A DNA stretch of 32,018 nucleotides from Schoenoplectus triqueter (GCA_964058805.1 CAXKVV010000293.1:1-32018), one strand, 5' to 3'. Counted from the first letter of the stretch, positions 1 through 12,747 are shown. Translations and numbers: made by a program. Notes: a model not told the origin generated them from the sequence alone.

Positions 1-2106
1 CAATTCAAGTGTAGATCTTGGAAAAAAAAGGTAACTGACCACAATTTTACTATACTCTTAATACTATGTATATAGTGTAGGATCAATTAATAATATCATG
101 GGTTTAAGTACCTAGGATAGTAATTAGCAATTTTCCAGTTTACACAAACCAATTGAAAGATCTAGTAATTAGCTGGAGAAGTGGAGAGGTATTGCCATAT
201 ATAGGATAAGGACCAACCAACAACTCTAGTTATACCACCCAACTGGAATAACAGCTACTATACTATAACACAAACATCACACATGTATGTTTCCGATTAA
301 ATTTCCAGTGGAGCTCCTTCCAGGCAGAACCCATGTTCAGTGCATGCACAGGTGGAAGAAGGTTCTCGATCCACAACTTGTCAAGGGGCCCTGGTCCAAA
401 GAGGTACATTTGCATTTATTCTTTCAGATCACTCATTATCTATTTGAAAAATATTATAAGTACGGGAAGAAGGCTAGTGTACCCCTTCCCCTTGTATGAA
501 CTATGCTTTTGTGGAGACGCAACATAATCATTTTGGAATCAAGTTGTTTTTCTATTATTGCAAATAGTAAGTTCTACAGCAGTAGGTTAGAACTGCTACA
601 GTTCTAGTCAGTGGACTTATCCAGGCCGATTGTTCCATACAATTATGTCAGATGTGTTTTCCACTAAAGATTTTGGTGTTTTTTTGTAAAGGGTAAGATA
701 GTCTTATGATTATGTTGTGTTTATTAACAGGATGATGAAACTATTCTAAACATGGTTCAGCAACACGGCACAAAGAAATGGTCCATAATTGCAAAGGCGC
801 TGCCAGGACGTATAGGAAAACAATGTCGGGAGAGGTACAACCACAGTTATTAGTGCAATATTTCTTTGGAATAGGAGCTGATGTGCTACTCTCAACCAGT
901 TTATTTTGTTTTATTTATGTTCAGGTGGCTTAATCAACTAAACCCAAATATTAACAAGAAAGCATGGACTCGAGAGGAGGAAATTACACTTCACATTCCT
1001 TGTATGGGAATCGATGGGTCGAGTTGACCAAATTTTTACCAGGAAGGTGAGTTTTTATCTGTCTACTGTCTTTTTTGCGGCTGTATTTTTTTGTGGGTAT
1101 GTGTGTGTACCAATTAATGATTCTTATTTTTGTTCTATATTTCATAACAGGACAGAGAATTCAATAAAGAATTGGTGGAATTGCTCTCTGAAACAAAGAA
1201 TCAACATGTATGAAAATGTATACATGCCTGTGGAGAATGTTGTACCACCTCCTTCTGTCTCTCTGACCAGCGTTGCTTCTTCTGGTGTGGAATCTTTGGA
1301 TACTGGCTCCTTGAACTGAGAAATTGGCAAGCTATCTGAGCTGGAAACTATGCTAGACGGTTTGCCACAAAAACAGGTATATGAGCTACATCCAAAACTA
1401 GAAAAGGCGAAAGAGAATGGCTCCAGTGCTCTATCATACAAGCCACCTCGATTCTCATCCCCAAAGATACAATTTACTTGGGATCTATTTGACTCTGGAA
1501 ATATCTAACAAGAGTACAGTCCATTCGGCATAGGCCAGATGATGACTACGTATATGTACGATCACTATAGCCCGTATTGCAGGATGTATCCCCCGCACAC
1601 GTTCAGTAGTCCTAATCCTGCTACAAGCTATGCCCCTCGATCTGTTGGCAAGAAGCGAAGCCGTGGGATGCTCTTTTGTTCGCCACAAGAAACCCTATCT
1701 CCTGCAAAGAGGTTGTGCCAAGCAGTACTCTTCTCTCCTTCACAGGGGACCTCCTCTGGGAAGAAGCAAAACCAAGGGATTATCCTCTCTTCTTCTATGG
1801 CAACTGCATCCAGTGGAAAAAAGAGAACCCGGAGGATACTCTTCTCTTCACCACAAAAAACCTTGTCTTCTGCAAAGAAGTTATGCCAAGCAATCATCTT
1901 TTCTCCCTCCCAAAGGAATCCCTCCCCTGGGAAGGAACACAACCAATTCTCCTCTCTTCTATGTTAACCTCATCAAGTGGAAAACTATTCTCTTCGCCAC
2001 AAAGAACCCAATCTCCTGTGAAGAAGCTATGCCAGGCAATCCTCTTTTCTCCCTCAAAGGAACCCCTCACCTGGGAAGATGCAAGGCCAAGAGATGCTCC
2101 ATTTAG
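1..2106 (+). pseudogene. MYB3R: MYB3R-like (R1R2R3 MYB) transcription factor, 5' cut by window, degenerate
   Basis: MYB3R proteins bind MSA elements and control G2/M cyclin genes in plant nuclei. Visible exons are 1-30 (end of R1, ..FKCRSWKKK), 309-403 ([15 protein letters not shown], then KGPWSKE opening R2), 731-834 (R2, WSIIAKALPGRIGKQCRER), 925-1046 (RWLNQLNPNINKKAW, start of R3) and 1151 onward (TENSIKNWWNCSLKQR, end of R3). All GT-AG junctions are present and the repeat tryptophans that can be seen are kept. A conserved C-terminal block follows (KPPRF about 1443, QEYSPFGIGQMM about 1509). Lesions: an apparent one-base loss at the A8 run before the first donor; about 7 bases missing near 991, which shifts R3 out of frame; TGA at 1317-1319; TAA at 1506-1508 inside the conserved block; and a frameshift near 1970. 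A short MYB3R-like stretch (VENIHYQMLSP) may continue near 2325. Introns are kept, so this is not a retrocopy. Assembly error is the main alternative to a true pseudogene. Confidence 0.85.
1647..2100 (+). repeat. threefold ~165-bp tandem repeat in the MYB3R C-terminal region
   Basis: Units start at about 1647, 1815 and 1979 (168 and 164 bp apart; the third is shortened). In their own frames each encodes a variant of LFSSPQxTLSxAKKLCQAIxFSPS. Units 1 and 2 share one frame. Unit 3 is in another frame and has lost about 15 bases near its start. The units carry Ser-Pro pairs, and units 1 and 3 have S-P-x-K followed by a basic-x-Leu, which resembles CDK phosphorylation sites with a cyclin-docking motif. 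That fits the known cyclin/CDK control of MYB3R C-termini, but the functional reading is inference. Confidence 0.8.
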
Positions 2107-4578
2107 ATAAGGAAAACTATTCTCCTAGTGGAAATAAAAATATCCATTTGTTCATTGCTGCCTTGTTGGCGGAAGCTAAGGATGTTAAAGTTGAGTTCAT
2201 TTTGTCTTTATATATGTTTAATTATTCATTGTGTTTGTCTGTTTAGTTATTCTGTATTTTAACATAAATTTATCATCTATCATTAACAGTATTTATATTA
2301 TTTAAGGAAAAAAGCATTCTGGTTGAGAATATCCACTACCAGATGCTCAGTCCAAAGCTGTTGAAAAAGTGCTGAGGTGAGCTGGAGGGAGGCAAGGAGG
2401 GACGATGGAGGGAAGGGGAGGAATATGGATGCACCTTATTCTCTGGTATCTGTTTGAAATTCATCTCTATTTATATTATTATTTCTGAGTATTGCAGGCT
2501 TAATTTTCTAACATTTAAGTGCTGCAAACTAGGCTGAAGATCCTCCAGGCACAAGGCAGACTGAGCAGTTTCAAGAAAGTGTGCTGTTAATTATCTATAG
2601 GGGATCAGGCACTGAGATCGAAGGTGGGCTGATAGACTAGTGGGTAGGAAGGGAAGGGAGAAAATAGATGAATATCTTTCTCCTACATCACTTTTTCTCT
2701 GTTTACTTATTTTAGTATTTAGTATTGCCATCTACGGAAGGTAAAACATCAATGCTGCATCTCAGTTTATCCATTTCTGAATTGATTATAATTATTAGCT
2801 CATCACATGTGTACTTGTATCACTGTACTGGTACCACAGTGGTACTACCACGGTCCATCCAGATAATGGGAATTTCTTGGTAAGTGGTCCCACATACAAG
2901 TGACCCTAACATGGCAAGACTAGGTCACAAGGATCATACAGTCACACTGCAAATGGATTGGAATCTTTGTTTTGATCTGCAAGAACTTTCAGCTTCGTGA
3001 GGTATCCATTTGTAATCTTTTGTGGAAATTCAAATGTCAAAGTCTTATTTTCTTCCCTCGGCATAGAATTATCTGGTCACCTTGGTTTATTGGCTACCAA
3101 AGACTACCATGCTAGATTTGCTGCCATACTTCCTACTTCCGGGGCTCAATTTACTGCCTAAAACTGGATTGGACTGATTGGTATGGTCTTTTGTACAAGG
3201 TTAAGCATATGTCACATTTTCTTGCTTCACTGCATAATTGGAGGCAACTTTTGGCTTAGTTGTACAACTGGTCAATTTAAGTTATGAACGACTGAGTTAA
3301 TTCTGTCAATATATATTGCTTATTTTGACTAAAGTGGTCCATACAAATTTTCGGATTAAGTTGAGGATCAGGACTTTGGCAAGACGAGAATGGTATTTGT
3401 TCAGCATACTTGTCAGGATTGCAATTGTCTTGGCCTAAATAAAAGTTTTGGTCTTATTATTATCATGACATGCTTTGAAGGCATCCACACTTGTTTAGTT
3501 ATATCTTTGTATTGAAGTATAAAACAAGGAGTTGGCTCAAAAAAGGAAAATAGTAACAAAGGGTGACCTCAAACTTTGTCTGGATACCGCCACAGAACAA
3601 CTCGAAAAAAGTTAAATTACAGTTTCTTTAAGTTGGACACGGATCTGGAATCAATCCTACCTAGAAATTTTTGTTGGTTGGATTGGGTTTGTGATTTTAT
3701 TGATTATGTACTTATCTTTCTTCATTGAAGAGATTTCTTTGAATCTATGCATTTCTTTTTAGTTTTCCATGCGCATTATTATCTCTTTGGACTGCGATTG
3801 TACATGCTGCATAAATTAGATCAATGTTTGAACTTGTATCTCTGTGTAAGTTTTGTTGTAAAGTATGAATTTCAATTTGAAGCTAGTTTGATCTTTCTCC
3901 CCTAGAAATTATGTGTATTAGTCATAAAAGGCGCTCTGTTTGATTAATTATTATTTGTTTGTTTTATAATTAGCATAAAGTTGTAAGAAATACTTTCTGT
4001 TAGAATATACAGAACAAGGAATAACAAAAAAAGAGAGCATATCTCTCTGACTAATGACAACTTTGTTGATGCTATGACTTTGACAACCAGATAAATATAT
4101 ATGAATCAGGTACGATACAGTATCATTTTTGTGCGTCGACTTATGAGCAAATTTGCCTCAACTCCAACTGATCTGTTTATTTTGAGTGTCATGGCTTGCC
4201 TTTTTGTTCTTCATTGCATCAAAATCTCATGTGCATTCGTCACCTACTAAAGTCATATGTTAGCGCCACAACAGCTAGCTTGATTTATTAACAGTCGAAG
4301 TAACCCGTTGCGCTGTGAGCCTTGAATCTTGATGAAATGATATCCAAAATGTACATTCATGACAGAATCATGCGACCTTCAATGAGAGAGTTGGAACTTG
4401 AAAAATAATAAAAATAAATTGAGTGCTTCAATACATAAAACATTACAAGGAAAACACAGAATCAACAGCCCCACTGGCCACTGTTAGGGATTAAAAAATG
4501 AGACCTAAGTAGATCAGATGGTTGAGAATGAACATATTATAAAAATGGGGTCAGGATGATTTTACTGTTTTCTGAATT

Positions 4579-4646
4579 ATTCAATTGTCAACTAGTTCAA
4601 TCTGATCAAATTATTAAATTGTCAACTAGTATCATTTGATCGGGTT
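4579..4646. repeat. 34-bp tandem duplication
   Basis: Two adjacent units, 4579-4612 and 4613-4646, share ATTNAATTGTCAACTAGT and then diverge (CAATCTGATC against CATTTGATC). This is a local slippage-type duplication with no coding content. Confidence 0.7.
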
Positions 4647-5876
4647 AATATTTTTAACAAAACCTATATAATCCGACAGTAGTTAAACCCCTGATATTGA
4701 CCGGTTTAAATTTCTTAACAATAAATCTCCAAAAGAACCTCATTAGGTGAGGTCTGACACCGCTGCCCTAGATTCCATGACCTTTGATACAATAGTAACG
4801 AAAAAAAGGGAAAACAACATACTTTTTTTTTCTTTTTGTCAAGCAAATAAAATGTGGTGAATTCTGTATAAACAGCTAGAATTTCATGCATACAGCATAC
4901 ATTTTATTTTTGTCAATTCTTAGAAGTATCAAATTGGATAATTAAAAAAAGATGGATTATGACTATGGTATATAACAATTCTTAACATTGTCTGATTTTT
5001 TTAAAAAAAAAATTGTAACGTTGTCTGAGCATTCAATGTGTGTACTTGGTCTCTGGAGCAAGCTAAGGTAAAGTGCTTTCCAGTCCCAGTCAACTCCTGT
5101 AAGTTTGATTTTAGAAACTGACACAAAAAAAAAGAATATAAATGCTCAGATGACTTGTTAATTATATGAATGAGACAAAGTCCAGAGTTGGATTTCATGG
5201 TAATAATTAAGGACAGAAAAATGGGTAACGCGTTTATTTTGGTCTCTTGTTAAGGAAAAGAAAATTTGATATTGTTATTGGCTAGTTGAGAGATGTTATG
5301 ACTGGATAAATCATAAGAAAAAAGATGTAATTTAAGTTATACTATATATTAAAAAATTATGCAACATGTTCAAAAGTACAGTTAGCATTAAAAAAACTGT
5401 AGTCTTATCTTAAAATAAATATATGATTGTCCTTGAAAGATAAATCCGGAACATGACACCGCATCATCCCTATTTTTTTAGTCGTGACAATTACCTCCAC
5501 ATTTTTATTTTTTATATTTAATATAATTCTTCAGAATAATTAATTTGTGAAAATCAGCTTTTTAATTGTTAAATCCGATTAATAATTGGAGGTCGTAACT
5601 TAATAATTCAAAGTCGTGAGGTGATATTATTTTAACATTGAGTTAAATCTGATTTAAAAAGCAAGCATGTGCTCTCAAATTCAATTTTATGTTTCTTATA
5701 TAGCTGGAACTAAATTATACTTCGAATTCAAATAAATCGAGATCTGAAGTTTAACTCTCTTTTTTTTCTAATTGATTGCGCTTTTTCTACATTGAACTCG
5801 TGAACTTTCTTAACGAATTTAAATTCACGCCATTTTTTTTTATAAAATGCTACGCAATGCTAAAAGAAAGACAAAA

Positions 5877-5902
5877 AAAACAAACAAACAAACAAACAAA
5901 CA
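5877..5902. repeat. (CAAA)n microsatellite
   Basis: About five to six CAAA units follow an A-run. It is a simple sequence repeat. Confidence 0.85.
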
Positions 5903-6143
5903 ATGTATACAAGCGTCATCGTATCACTTATGAGATGTTTACTCGTGGTAGAAGAATTTTCTTATTTATTTAATTTGTTTATTCAATAACGTAGAGCCAC
6001 TAATTTATTACATGTTTATTTCTATTACAACCTTTCAATTCTAATTTCTAAATTAAAAAAATAATTGCAAATTGGTACGCGAGACATGGTCCACAAGAAA
6101 GACCTTAGAAAATGAAATTCGTATCAAGCAACTGTCACCGTCC

Positions 6144-6583
6144 TAGGTGTAAATGGGTAATCCAATCATTATTATTTTATTATTTTTCTTGATTTGTCTT
6201 TATTCGATTCATTTAATTTCGGATCAGAAAATATTGATCCATATCTGATCCGATCAGGTCACAGGTCGACCCAATCCATATAAAATAATTAAGTATTTAT
6301 TAATTATTTTATATAATTTTAAATAATCAAAATATTAATTAATATATAATTAATCTTAATTAGTATACATTTAAGTTTTAATTAATATTAAATAATAAAA
6401 TTACTTCAAAAGAACACAAATAAATGGGTCAGGTCGGATCAACTCATATCCAAACTGACTCATGACGAGTCAAAAAAATTTGATCCATACTGGATCAATT
6501 TATTTTCAAATCATTTCGAATAGTATCAAATTTAAATCGGGTCGGATTAACCCATTGAATCGGATTAAGTTTTGTCATCCATA
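6144..6583 (-). mobile_element. hAT-like non-autonomous element, GGGTC/ACCCG family, old copy
   Basis: The termini TAGGTGTAAA and, on the opposite strand, TATGGATGACAAAA are degenerate forms of the TAGGGGTGTCAAA end. The flanking octamers CACCGTCC (6136-6143) and AACCATCC (6584-6591) match at 6 of 8 positions, as expected of a decayed 8-bp hAT TSD. The AT-rich core and the GGGTCAGGTCGG-type arms read, on the minus strand, like the core of the element at 26553-27316. There is no transposase. Confidence 0.7.
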
Positions 6584-6680
6584 AACCATCCACTGAAATA
6601 CAAAAAAAAAAATGTTTTCTCAAGGCATTAAAACTTTAAATAAAGAAAAGGAACTCCTCATGAAAGCAACCCTTCATAAA

Positions 6681-7123
6681 GGGTGTGTTTAGATGGTGAA
6701 AGGATTAGTGAAATAATAACACTGTTTGGGTTAGTAATTGAGAATAGTGTGAGATTAGTGATATCTCGGGAAATGTGAGAACAATTCTATTTTTTTACTA
6801 TTTCGGGTTAGTAAAATGTTGTCTGGATGGTAACTTGATAACAGTTGAGAGAATAGTTAAAATAATTAATTATTTTTTAGTATTTTATTTAATAATAATT
6901 ATTATCTAATATTACTCCATATTAATATAAAAGAAAAAAATAATTTCTTATTATTTTCACTACTCTTATGGGCTCTAATCCGCTAACCCAACGTTTTCTA
7001 TGAGTTAGCGAATTAGTATGGTTCTACTACTATTTTTTACTTTAATTTTGTATTTAGATGATTGTTAACCTAAAAACAGTAATGTTATTCCCAAAGCTAC
7101 ACCATCCAAATCCAAACACACCC
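6681..7123. mobile_element. hairpin MITE with GGGTGTGTTTRGAT termini
   Basis: The left end GGGTGTGTTTAGATGG pairs with the right end, whose reverse complement is GGGTGTGTTTGGAT. Internal homology continues (AATAACACTGTTTGGGTTAG against AATAACATTACTGTTTTTAG), so much of the 443 bp could fold back. Only AAA flanks both ends. A 3-bp TSD and these termini suggest PIF/Harbinger (Tourist-like), but the superfamily is uncertain. It lies about 220 bp upstream of the RING-H2 start codon and could affect that promoter. Confidence 0.7.
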
Positions 7124-7343
7124 AAAGAAAACCCAAATGCATGGTTTTCTTATTTAATTTAAAAAATTACTTAAAATAGGCGACGCTTCGAAATTGATTG
7201 AATACAATGAATAGGCGCTTTCCTGGCAATTTCTAGTCCGCTCACTGTTGTCGTTCTCTGATTCTTTCTTTCTCCTCTCTACTTCTCATTTATTCGCTCA
7301 ATTGCTATCGATTTCTCAGTTATTGTGTAATAAGAGATAAGAA

Positions 7344-10333
7344 ATGGGGTTGGGGAGCAGTCGGATGCGCGCCGCGTCGCCGCGTCGCCGGAAACCCCGC
7401 AGCGTTTCTTGCTTTCTCTGTGGCGGAGCTTCCGTCGATGCCACCGCTGCAGCTGACGATTCCGATTTAACTGATGTATGTTTTTTGTTATTCTGATATA
7501 TCTGTTTATTTTAACAAACTTGCGTGTTTTTGTTTACCAGAACCATTGTTTCTTTTGATTTTAGCTGATGAGAGAAAAAAGGGAAAAGTAAGATCATGAG
7601 CTCTATGATTTTGGATTGGGTTTCATTTCTAGTCTACCTCCATTTATTTGGGATTAAAGGCTTTGTTGTTATTGTTGTTGTTGTAGGATCATGAGCTCTC
7701 TGTGAGAAAGTTCCTCGTTGTTATTGGTTTTAGAGACATCAGGAGAAATATCAAATTTTTGAGCTCGTAATTCATCAATTTAAACGAACAATTATTATTC
7801 CCTCTGAAAAAAGTTCTGTAATTATATGAGACATGCACAATCTATACTCTAATTGGAGTATTATAAAACTAAATGGTTGATATGATGACATTCCCAAACA
7901 AGGAGGGAGACAATTCTCCTAAATTACCTGTAATAGTTTTCATTCTATGATTCTTCATAGGCTTTCATTTTTGCTTGATAAAGTTTGTGAAATTTAACTC
8001 TTATGGTCTTACGGTTGTAGTGAATCCCTCGTACGGTTCCAAAAAAGTGCTGTTTTCTCTTTTCCCAGCAGACTTTGGATTTTAATACTAACGCCTGATT
8101 TTTTTTTAAATGAGCAGACTGGGCCACTTGGAAATGAGAGTTCAGACAGAAATCATTTTGCAAAATCATCAGCTAAGGAATTTGAAAACCCTCACTCAGA
8201 AATGTCTAATCAAGCAAGTACTTCAATAGGAACCGCTTCTTCAAGTGACCTTCAAACTGGAAATCTCCTTCCAACTGGTTTTTCAAGTGAAATATCAGAG
8301 CTTCATTCCTCTCCAAGCCCAAGCATTCCATCCACAGCTGGAATACATGCTGAATCTGACGGATTGTCACCTTTTTCAACTGACAATGGGCACAACAATC
8401 ATGGTATTAATAATGCTAGGAGAAGTAGGGGGTCCTTATCTAGACAGAGCTATGGAAGAAACAATGAATCTTCAGATGTTGACCTCAGATTCTATGATAG
8501 CTTGTTAGATCTTGGTGATGGACTTTATGGGGATTCAACTGAACAGGAGCTGAGATCCTCGCACCTGAGGCAATATGGGTCAAGTGGTCTGAGTTGGCAT
8601 TCAAGATCTCGGGTAATTCTTTGTGAAAGCTTAAACATTCTATTAGGATTTTTATTAGCAGTGTGTGTTTTTTTGCAATCATGCATATCTGCCCACCAGG
8701 AAGTTTTTTTTGTAAAATGCTGTTTCTAGAAGTTCAACACTTTATTGAGTAATAACGTTTAGCATTTAGAAGTTCTCTTCAAGTTACATGCAAGATGTGC
8801 TTGCAATCGGAGATTGAAATTCTTTGATGCACATGACATGCAATGACAAGGTTATTGCAATGGAAAAACTGTTCATTAACCATTGACAATCTCCAGTCAA
8901 TCAAGACCTGTACTTGTTAAAAAGCTGTTTACTACTTTGCTTGACTTAACCTTGGTTTTTCATACTATTAATTCAGAAAATGTGGGCTTAAATATTGCAT
9001 AAGATTATGAACTTTTGAATGTTCTTTCCATACATGACACAAAATATGCCGCTATTCTAAGATGTAAGATGAAGACATTTATTAATGTTTAAGAACCTAA
9101 TTAAACTTGATCTTTGAACAAACCTCAAATAAGCATAAGAAATGCAAGAAAACCTGGATAAAGAGAATTAGGTAATAGAAAAGCAATTAGGTTGGGTCTG
9201 TTGAGATTGTTAATAAGCATATTGATTTGTTCTTTTTGGAACCAGTTTTAGATCATCTTGGTTCCTTCTATTACGAATTTCATTTGTTCCAGATGAGGGG
9301 AAGACGTCGTGCTGGCTTTCATGAAAGACATAGAAATGTTAGCCCAATTTGTCCCACTGGACTCCACCCAGATGGCATGTGTGTTTGCCATGCCTTTTCA
9401 AGTGCCGAAGCAAGTATTTCCAGAATCGTCTTGTTAACTGAAGCTTTGTTTGAGGTATGTATCTCATTCAATAGTCTTGTATATGCATGCAGTCTTAAAG
9501 GAATTTAGGTTCTATATATGTGGGTAAATTCCCATCCATCAAGTTCTTTTTTTTTGTCAAATTTGGGTTCTTGAGCCTGAAATAAGCCCCATATCTTAAT
9601 AATTGCCGAGAAAGAGCATTTGAGAAAGAAATAAAAAGTGAGAAGAAAGAAATGGGATAGCTTGAACATGTTAGAGACACCTACTTTGCCCCTCTCCTAT
9701 TCTTTTTTGCCCATTGCTAGTGGCTGAGAATAGCTTGTAGTAATCTCATGTATTCTGGTAAAGTATATACAGGTATTGGATGAAATACATCAGCATCCTG
9801 CTGCACTTTCTTCAGCTCAAGCACCAGAATCTGTTGTCAATTCATTACCTTCAAAAAGCTATAGGAAGAATGTGATAAGATGTAACGATGATGTGGAACA
9901 GTAAGTTATCCACTTTATTCACAATATCTTAAGAGGTGTATATGCTCTTTAGTTTATATGCTCTTGAGTCTGATTTTATTATGATCGGTTATCTGACTTC
10001 TGGTTTTGGTCATTCCATACAGATGTTATATCTGCCTAACTGAATATGATGAAGGGGACAAAATTAGAGTTCTACCTTGCAACCATGAATTTCACATGGC
10101 ATGTGTTGACAAGTGGCTTAAAGAAGTTCACAGGTAATATTTTTAACACCAGCAGTTTTATCCTCTCGAGTTTGTGCGCAGCACTGCTGAGTGTAAACAG
10201 ATCTACCATGCATAAAATTATTGAGAATTTATTGTGTACCAAGGGCATATACTAATGGCTAAATTTTGGTTCTGGATTTAATTGTAGGGTTTGCCCATTG
10301 TGCCGAGGAAATGTTTGTCAAAATGCCGTGTAG
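7344..10333 (+). CDS. RING-H2 finger E3 ubiquitin ligase, six exons, 357 aa
   Basis: Exons are 7344-7475, 8118-8612, 9293-9454, 9773-9900, 10023-10133 and 10288-10333, all with GT-AG introns and a continuous frame of 1074 nt. The product should transfer ubiquitin from an E2 to unknown substrates. The C-terminal RING-H2 spans residues 307-348: CYIC, 14 residues, CNHEFH, MAC, 11 residues, CPLC. Ahead of it lies a conserved stretch ([11 protein letters not shown], then VLDEIHQHP), which I recall from a plant RING family with this layout. The middle is Ser-rich and likely disordered, followed by a basic RGRRR segment. The N-terminus MGLGSS fits an N-myristoylation consensus (Gly2, Ser6) and is followed by Arg-rich sequence and Cys residues, so membrane attachment is possible but inferred. 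The start is the first ATG after a CT-rich leader. Exon 1 is the least certain exon because its sequence is poorly conserved. Confidence 0.88.
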
Positions 10334-10426
10334 ATAGACTTTCAGAAGATTGTACATATCATCATGATAAATGTATACAGTTAATTGCAAATTAGCAATC
10401 TTGTGAAGCTTTAGTCTTATTTTTCT

Positions 10427-10441
10427 AATAAAGATAATAAA
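10427..10441 (+). terminator. two overlapping-type poly(A) signals of the RING-H2 gene
   Basis: AATAAA occurs at 10427-10432 and again at 10436-10441, about 95 bp after the stop codon. This is a plausible near-upstream polyadenylation element. Confidence 0.55.
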
Positions 10442-10810
10442 TCAGCAGATTGCCAATACTTGTAGAAAAATTAAGGCACGCATCAAGTTCCTTTCTTCTT
10501 TTTTTCCACCTTTATTTTTTGTTTCTTTTTAGTGAGGTGGTAGTGCCAGCTGCCTCCTGTTTCCTAACAGAAAATCCCCCGACCCCATCGCCAACCCCCC
10601 TTTCAGCCTTGCTCCCTCATTTTATTGAACACAAATGGCATGTAAGCTAATTAATTAGCTCTACCATTGTTGCTGTATACACGTGTTCTTTGCTGAGATT
10701 AGTCTGTTTTTGGTGGCGGGTTGTTAGTAATTCTGTGTCATGTATTTGTGGGGCTTAATTTGTGATTCACATGTAATTCCCACAAAAATGTGTAACATAC
10801 CACGGGAACG

Positions 10811-10996
10811 GAGAGGTTTAGAGCCCTTTCAATCAATTTTTGGAATTAAAATCTTTCTCAGTCATTGGTTTTGGATCGAGATTCATAAAAACCATTATAT
10901 AAAATTAGAAAAAAAAATACGAATTTTGATATAAAATCAATGGCTGAGAGAGATTTTTAATTCCAAAACTTAATTTAAAAAGCTTTGAACCACCCG
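10811..10996. mobile_element. short hairpin MITE (~185 bp)
   Basis: The left arm has TTTTTGGAATTAAAATCT, CTCAGTCATTGGTTTT and ATCGAGATTC. The right arm's reverse complement has GTTTTGGAATTAAAAATCT, CTCAGCCATTGATTTT and ATCAAAATTC. The arms of about 75 bp are nearly complementary with a short loop. No convincing TSD was found, so the family is unassigned. Confidence 0.7.
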
Positions 10997-11762
10997 TCTT
11001 CAACATACCGCATCTATGTACTGAAACCATTCCAATCAATTGGGCCTAAATCAACCTTTTGTAGTCCGGCCCGTTCATGACGTACTGGTGTATCATCATC
11101 TGACTACCTCCAAAAAAAGAAAAGAATCCAACAACTTTTCTTGAAGAAGTAAAGAAATATGTTTTGGATGGGTCACATCAATCCGAATTACCTTAAATTC
11201 TCTGGACCCTGCTCTATCCTTGTCGATTTGGAAAGATTTGTTGTCGGTATTGTAGATAATATATCTCCTCTTTTTCTGAGGTAAAGAAAAACCTACTCTC
11301 TATTGATGTCCATTTCCTCCTATTTGGAAATGAAAGAATTAGTGTAAGAATTAACAGATTCGTGAAGCTCCGTAGAATTTAGGATTTTTGTTAGTACAGG
11401 CAACTAGCAAAAGAGGGAGATATGAGAGAGATGAAGATAAAAAGACTTGTGCGAAAATGAAATCAATCCATCTGATGTGTTTATTTTAATGGAGGAATTA
11501 ACGGAGGGGGAGATGAAACAAATATAATAATTTAAGGATTTGATTGAACAAAAAAAGTTTAAAGGATCAATTGAACCAACTGTAATAGTTTAAGGGCCAA
11601 TTTTGAACTTTCCTCTAATAATAATTTACAGCTACATCAAAATGCACTTAATAAACGCAGCTTGGTAAATTGCTTCAAAACGGTCTGCAAAGATGCTTGT
11701 TTTCTTTTCTTTTTTTTCAGAAAAAAAAAGACTCAATTAATTAGTAACTGATGAAAAACCTC

Positions 11763-11800
11763 CTACACGCAATGTACTCTGCTACACGCAATGTACTCTG
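11763..11800. repeat. perfect 19-bp tandem duplication
   Basis: CTACACGCAATGTACTCTG occurs twice with no gap (11763-11781 and 11782-11800). It is a recent duplication or slippage event. Confidence 0.9.
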
Positions 11801-12747
11801 CTGCTAAAAAGGAAAAAGACTTCCTAGTTAGGTTAAACAAGATTTGTCGTCTTATGATACATTGATACTTTTTCTTTTTCTATGGCAAGTGTTATCTGCT
11901 ACTGCTATGCATCACTTCCATTTCATCATCCACCTAACAAGAAAAGAAATGATAGTGCGAATGCCAATCTCTTGGCGTGACTTTTCTTTCTGGAAACTTT
12001 AATGCTTTGTCCTAGCAACTTTGTTTATTTTTTCCACTCTTTGCTTTCGTGTGTTAGAACCTAATTGAATCACTTGAATCATACATCTTTGCACTTTAGA
12101 CCACAGAGTAAATATGATATAGCAATGCCCACGTGGCTTAACTAATGACCATTAATTCCGACCAAATTCATCTCCAAAATGTTCTCCATATTTCTACCCT
12201 TCTGGCATACATTCTTTGAGGATTTACTATAATAATCACCCATTTTCTTTCAGTAAGGATTTTAACATTTTCATCATGTTGAATTACCTGCAATTATGAA
12301 TTTATGATTATTATCCTCTCTAGAAAATAAGAGAGGAAAAGGCTGAAACTTTTATCATTGTCGTAGATCCTTTGGTTTCTCAATTATGTAAATCCAGTTT
12401 GGTTACTTCAAAAGAAAATCCAATTTAGTTGTAAAAGCAGTTATAGATAAGAAATTAAAAAAAAAACTATAATTAGAAAACAAAAAACAACCTGCATATA
12501 ATATATTCACAGTTAATTCCTCATATTCACACCAAGTTCGTCGCATGCATTCCACACTGTATCTAGATTCACACTAAAGCACTCTTATTTTTCTTTCCAT
12601 TCTGAAAAAAAAGAGACACATTTGCGTGAATTTAATTCGCCATTGTTTGCCTATAAGGTAGAAAGCAGAAACCCACTTTTTTCCATAAAATACTAAACCC
12701 TGGTACAGAGTTCAGACTTCTATACCAGTACTGCTGCCCGGTAGATA

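Larger units (their letters stand above)
2111..6143. other. intergenic region, no gene recognised
   Basis: AT-rich sequence without a supported gene. The first few hundred bases probably include decayed 3' parts of the MYB3R locus. A purine-rich patch (GGGAGGNAAGG-like) lies at about 2380-2420. The open frames at 5001-5198 and 5776-5973 look like chance; they have low-complexity composition and no family resemblance. Confidence 0.6.
10442..12747. other. intergenic region between two convergent RING-H2 genes
   Basis: Both flanking genes end here. Apart from the hairpin element at 10811-10996 and the small tandem repeat at 11763-11800, I see only AT-rich sequence with no supported reading frame. 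Confidence 0.6.
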
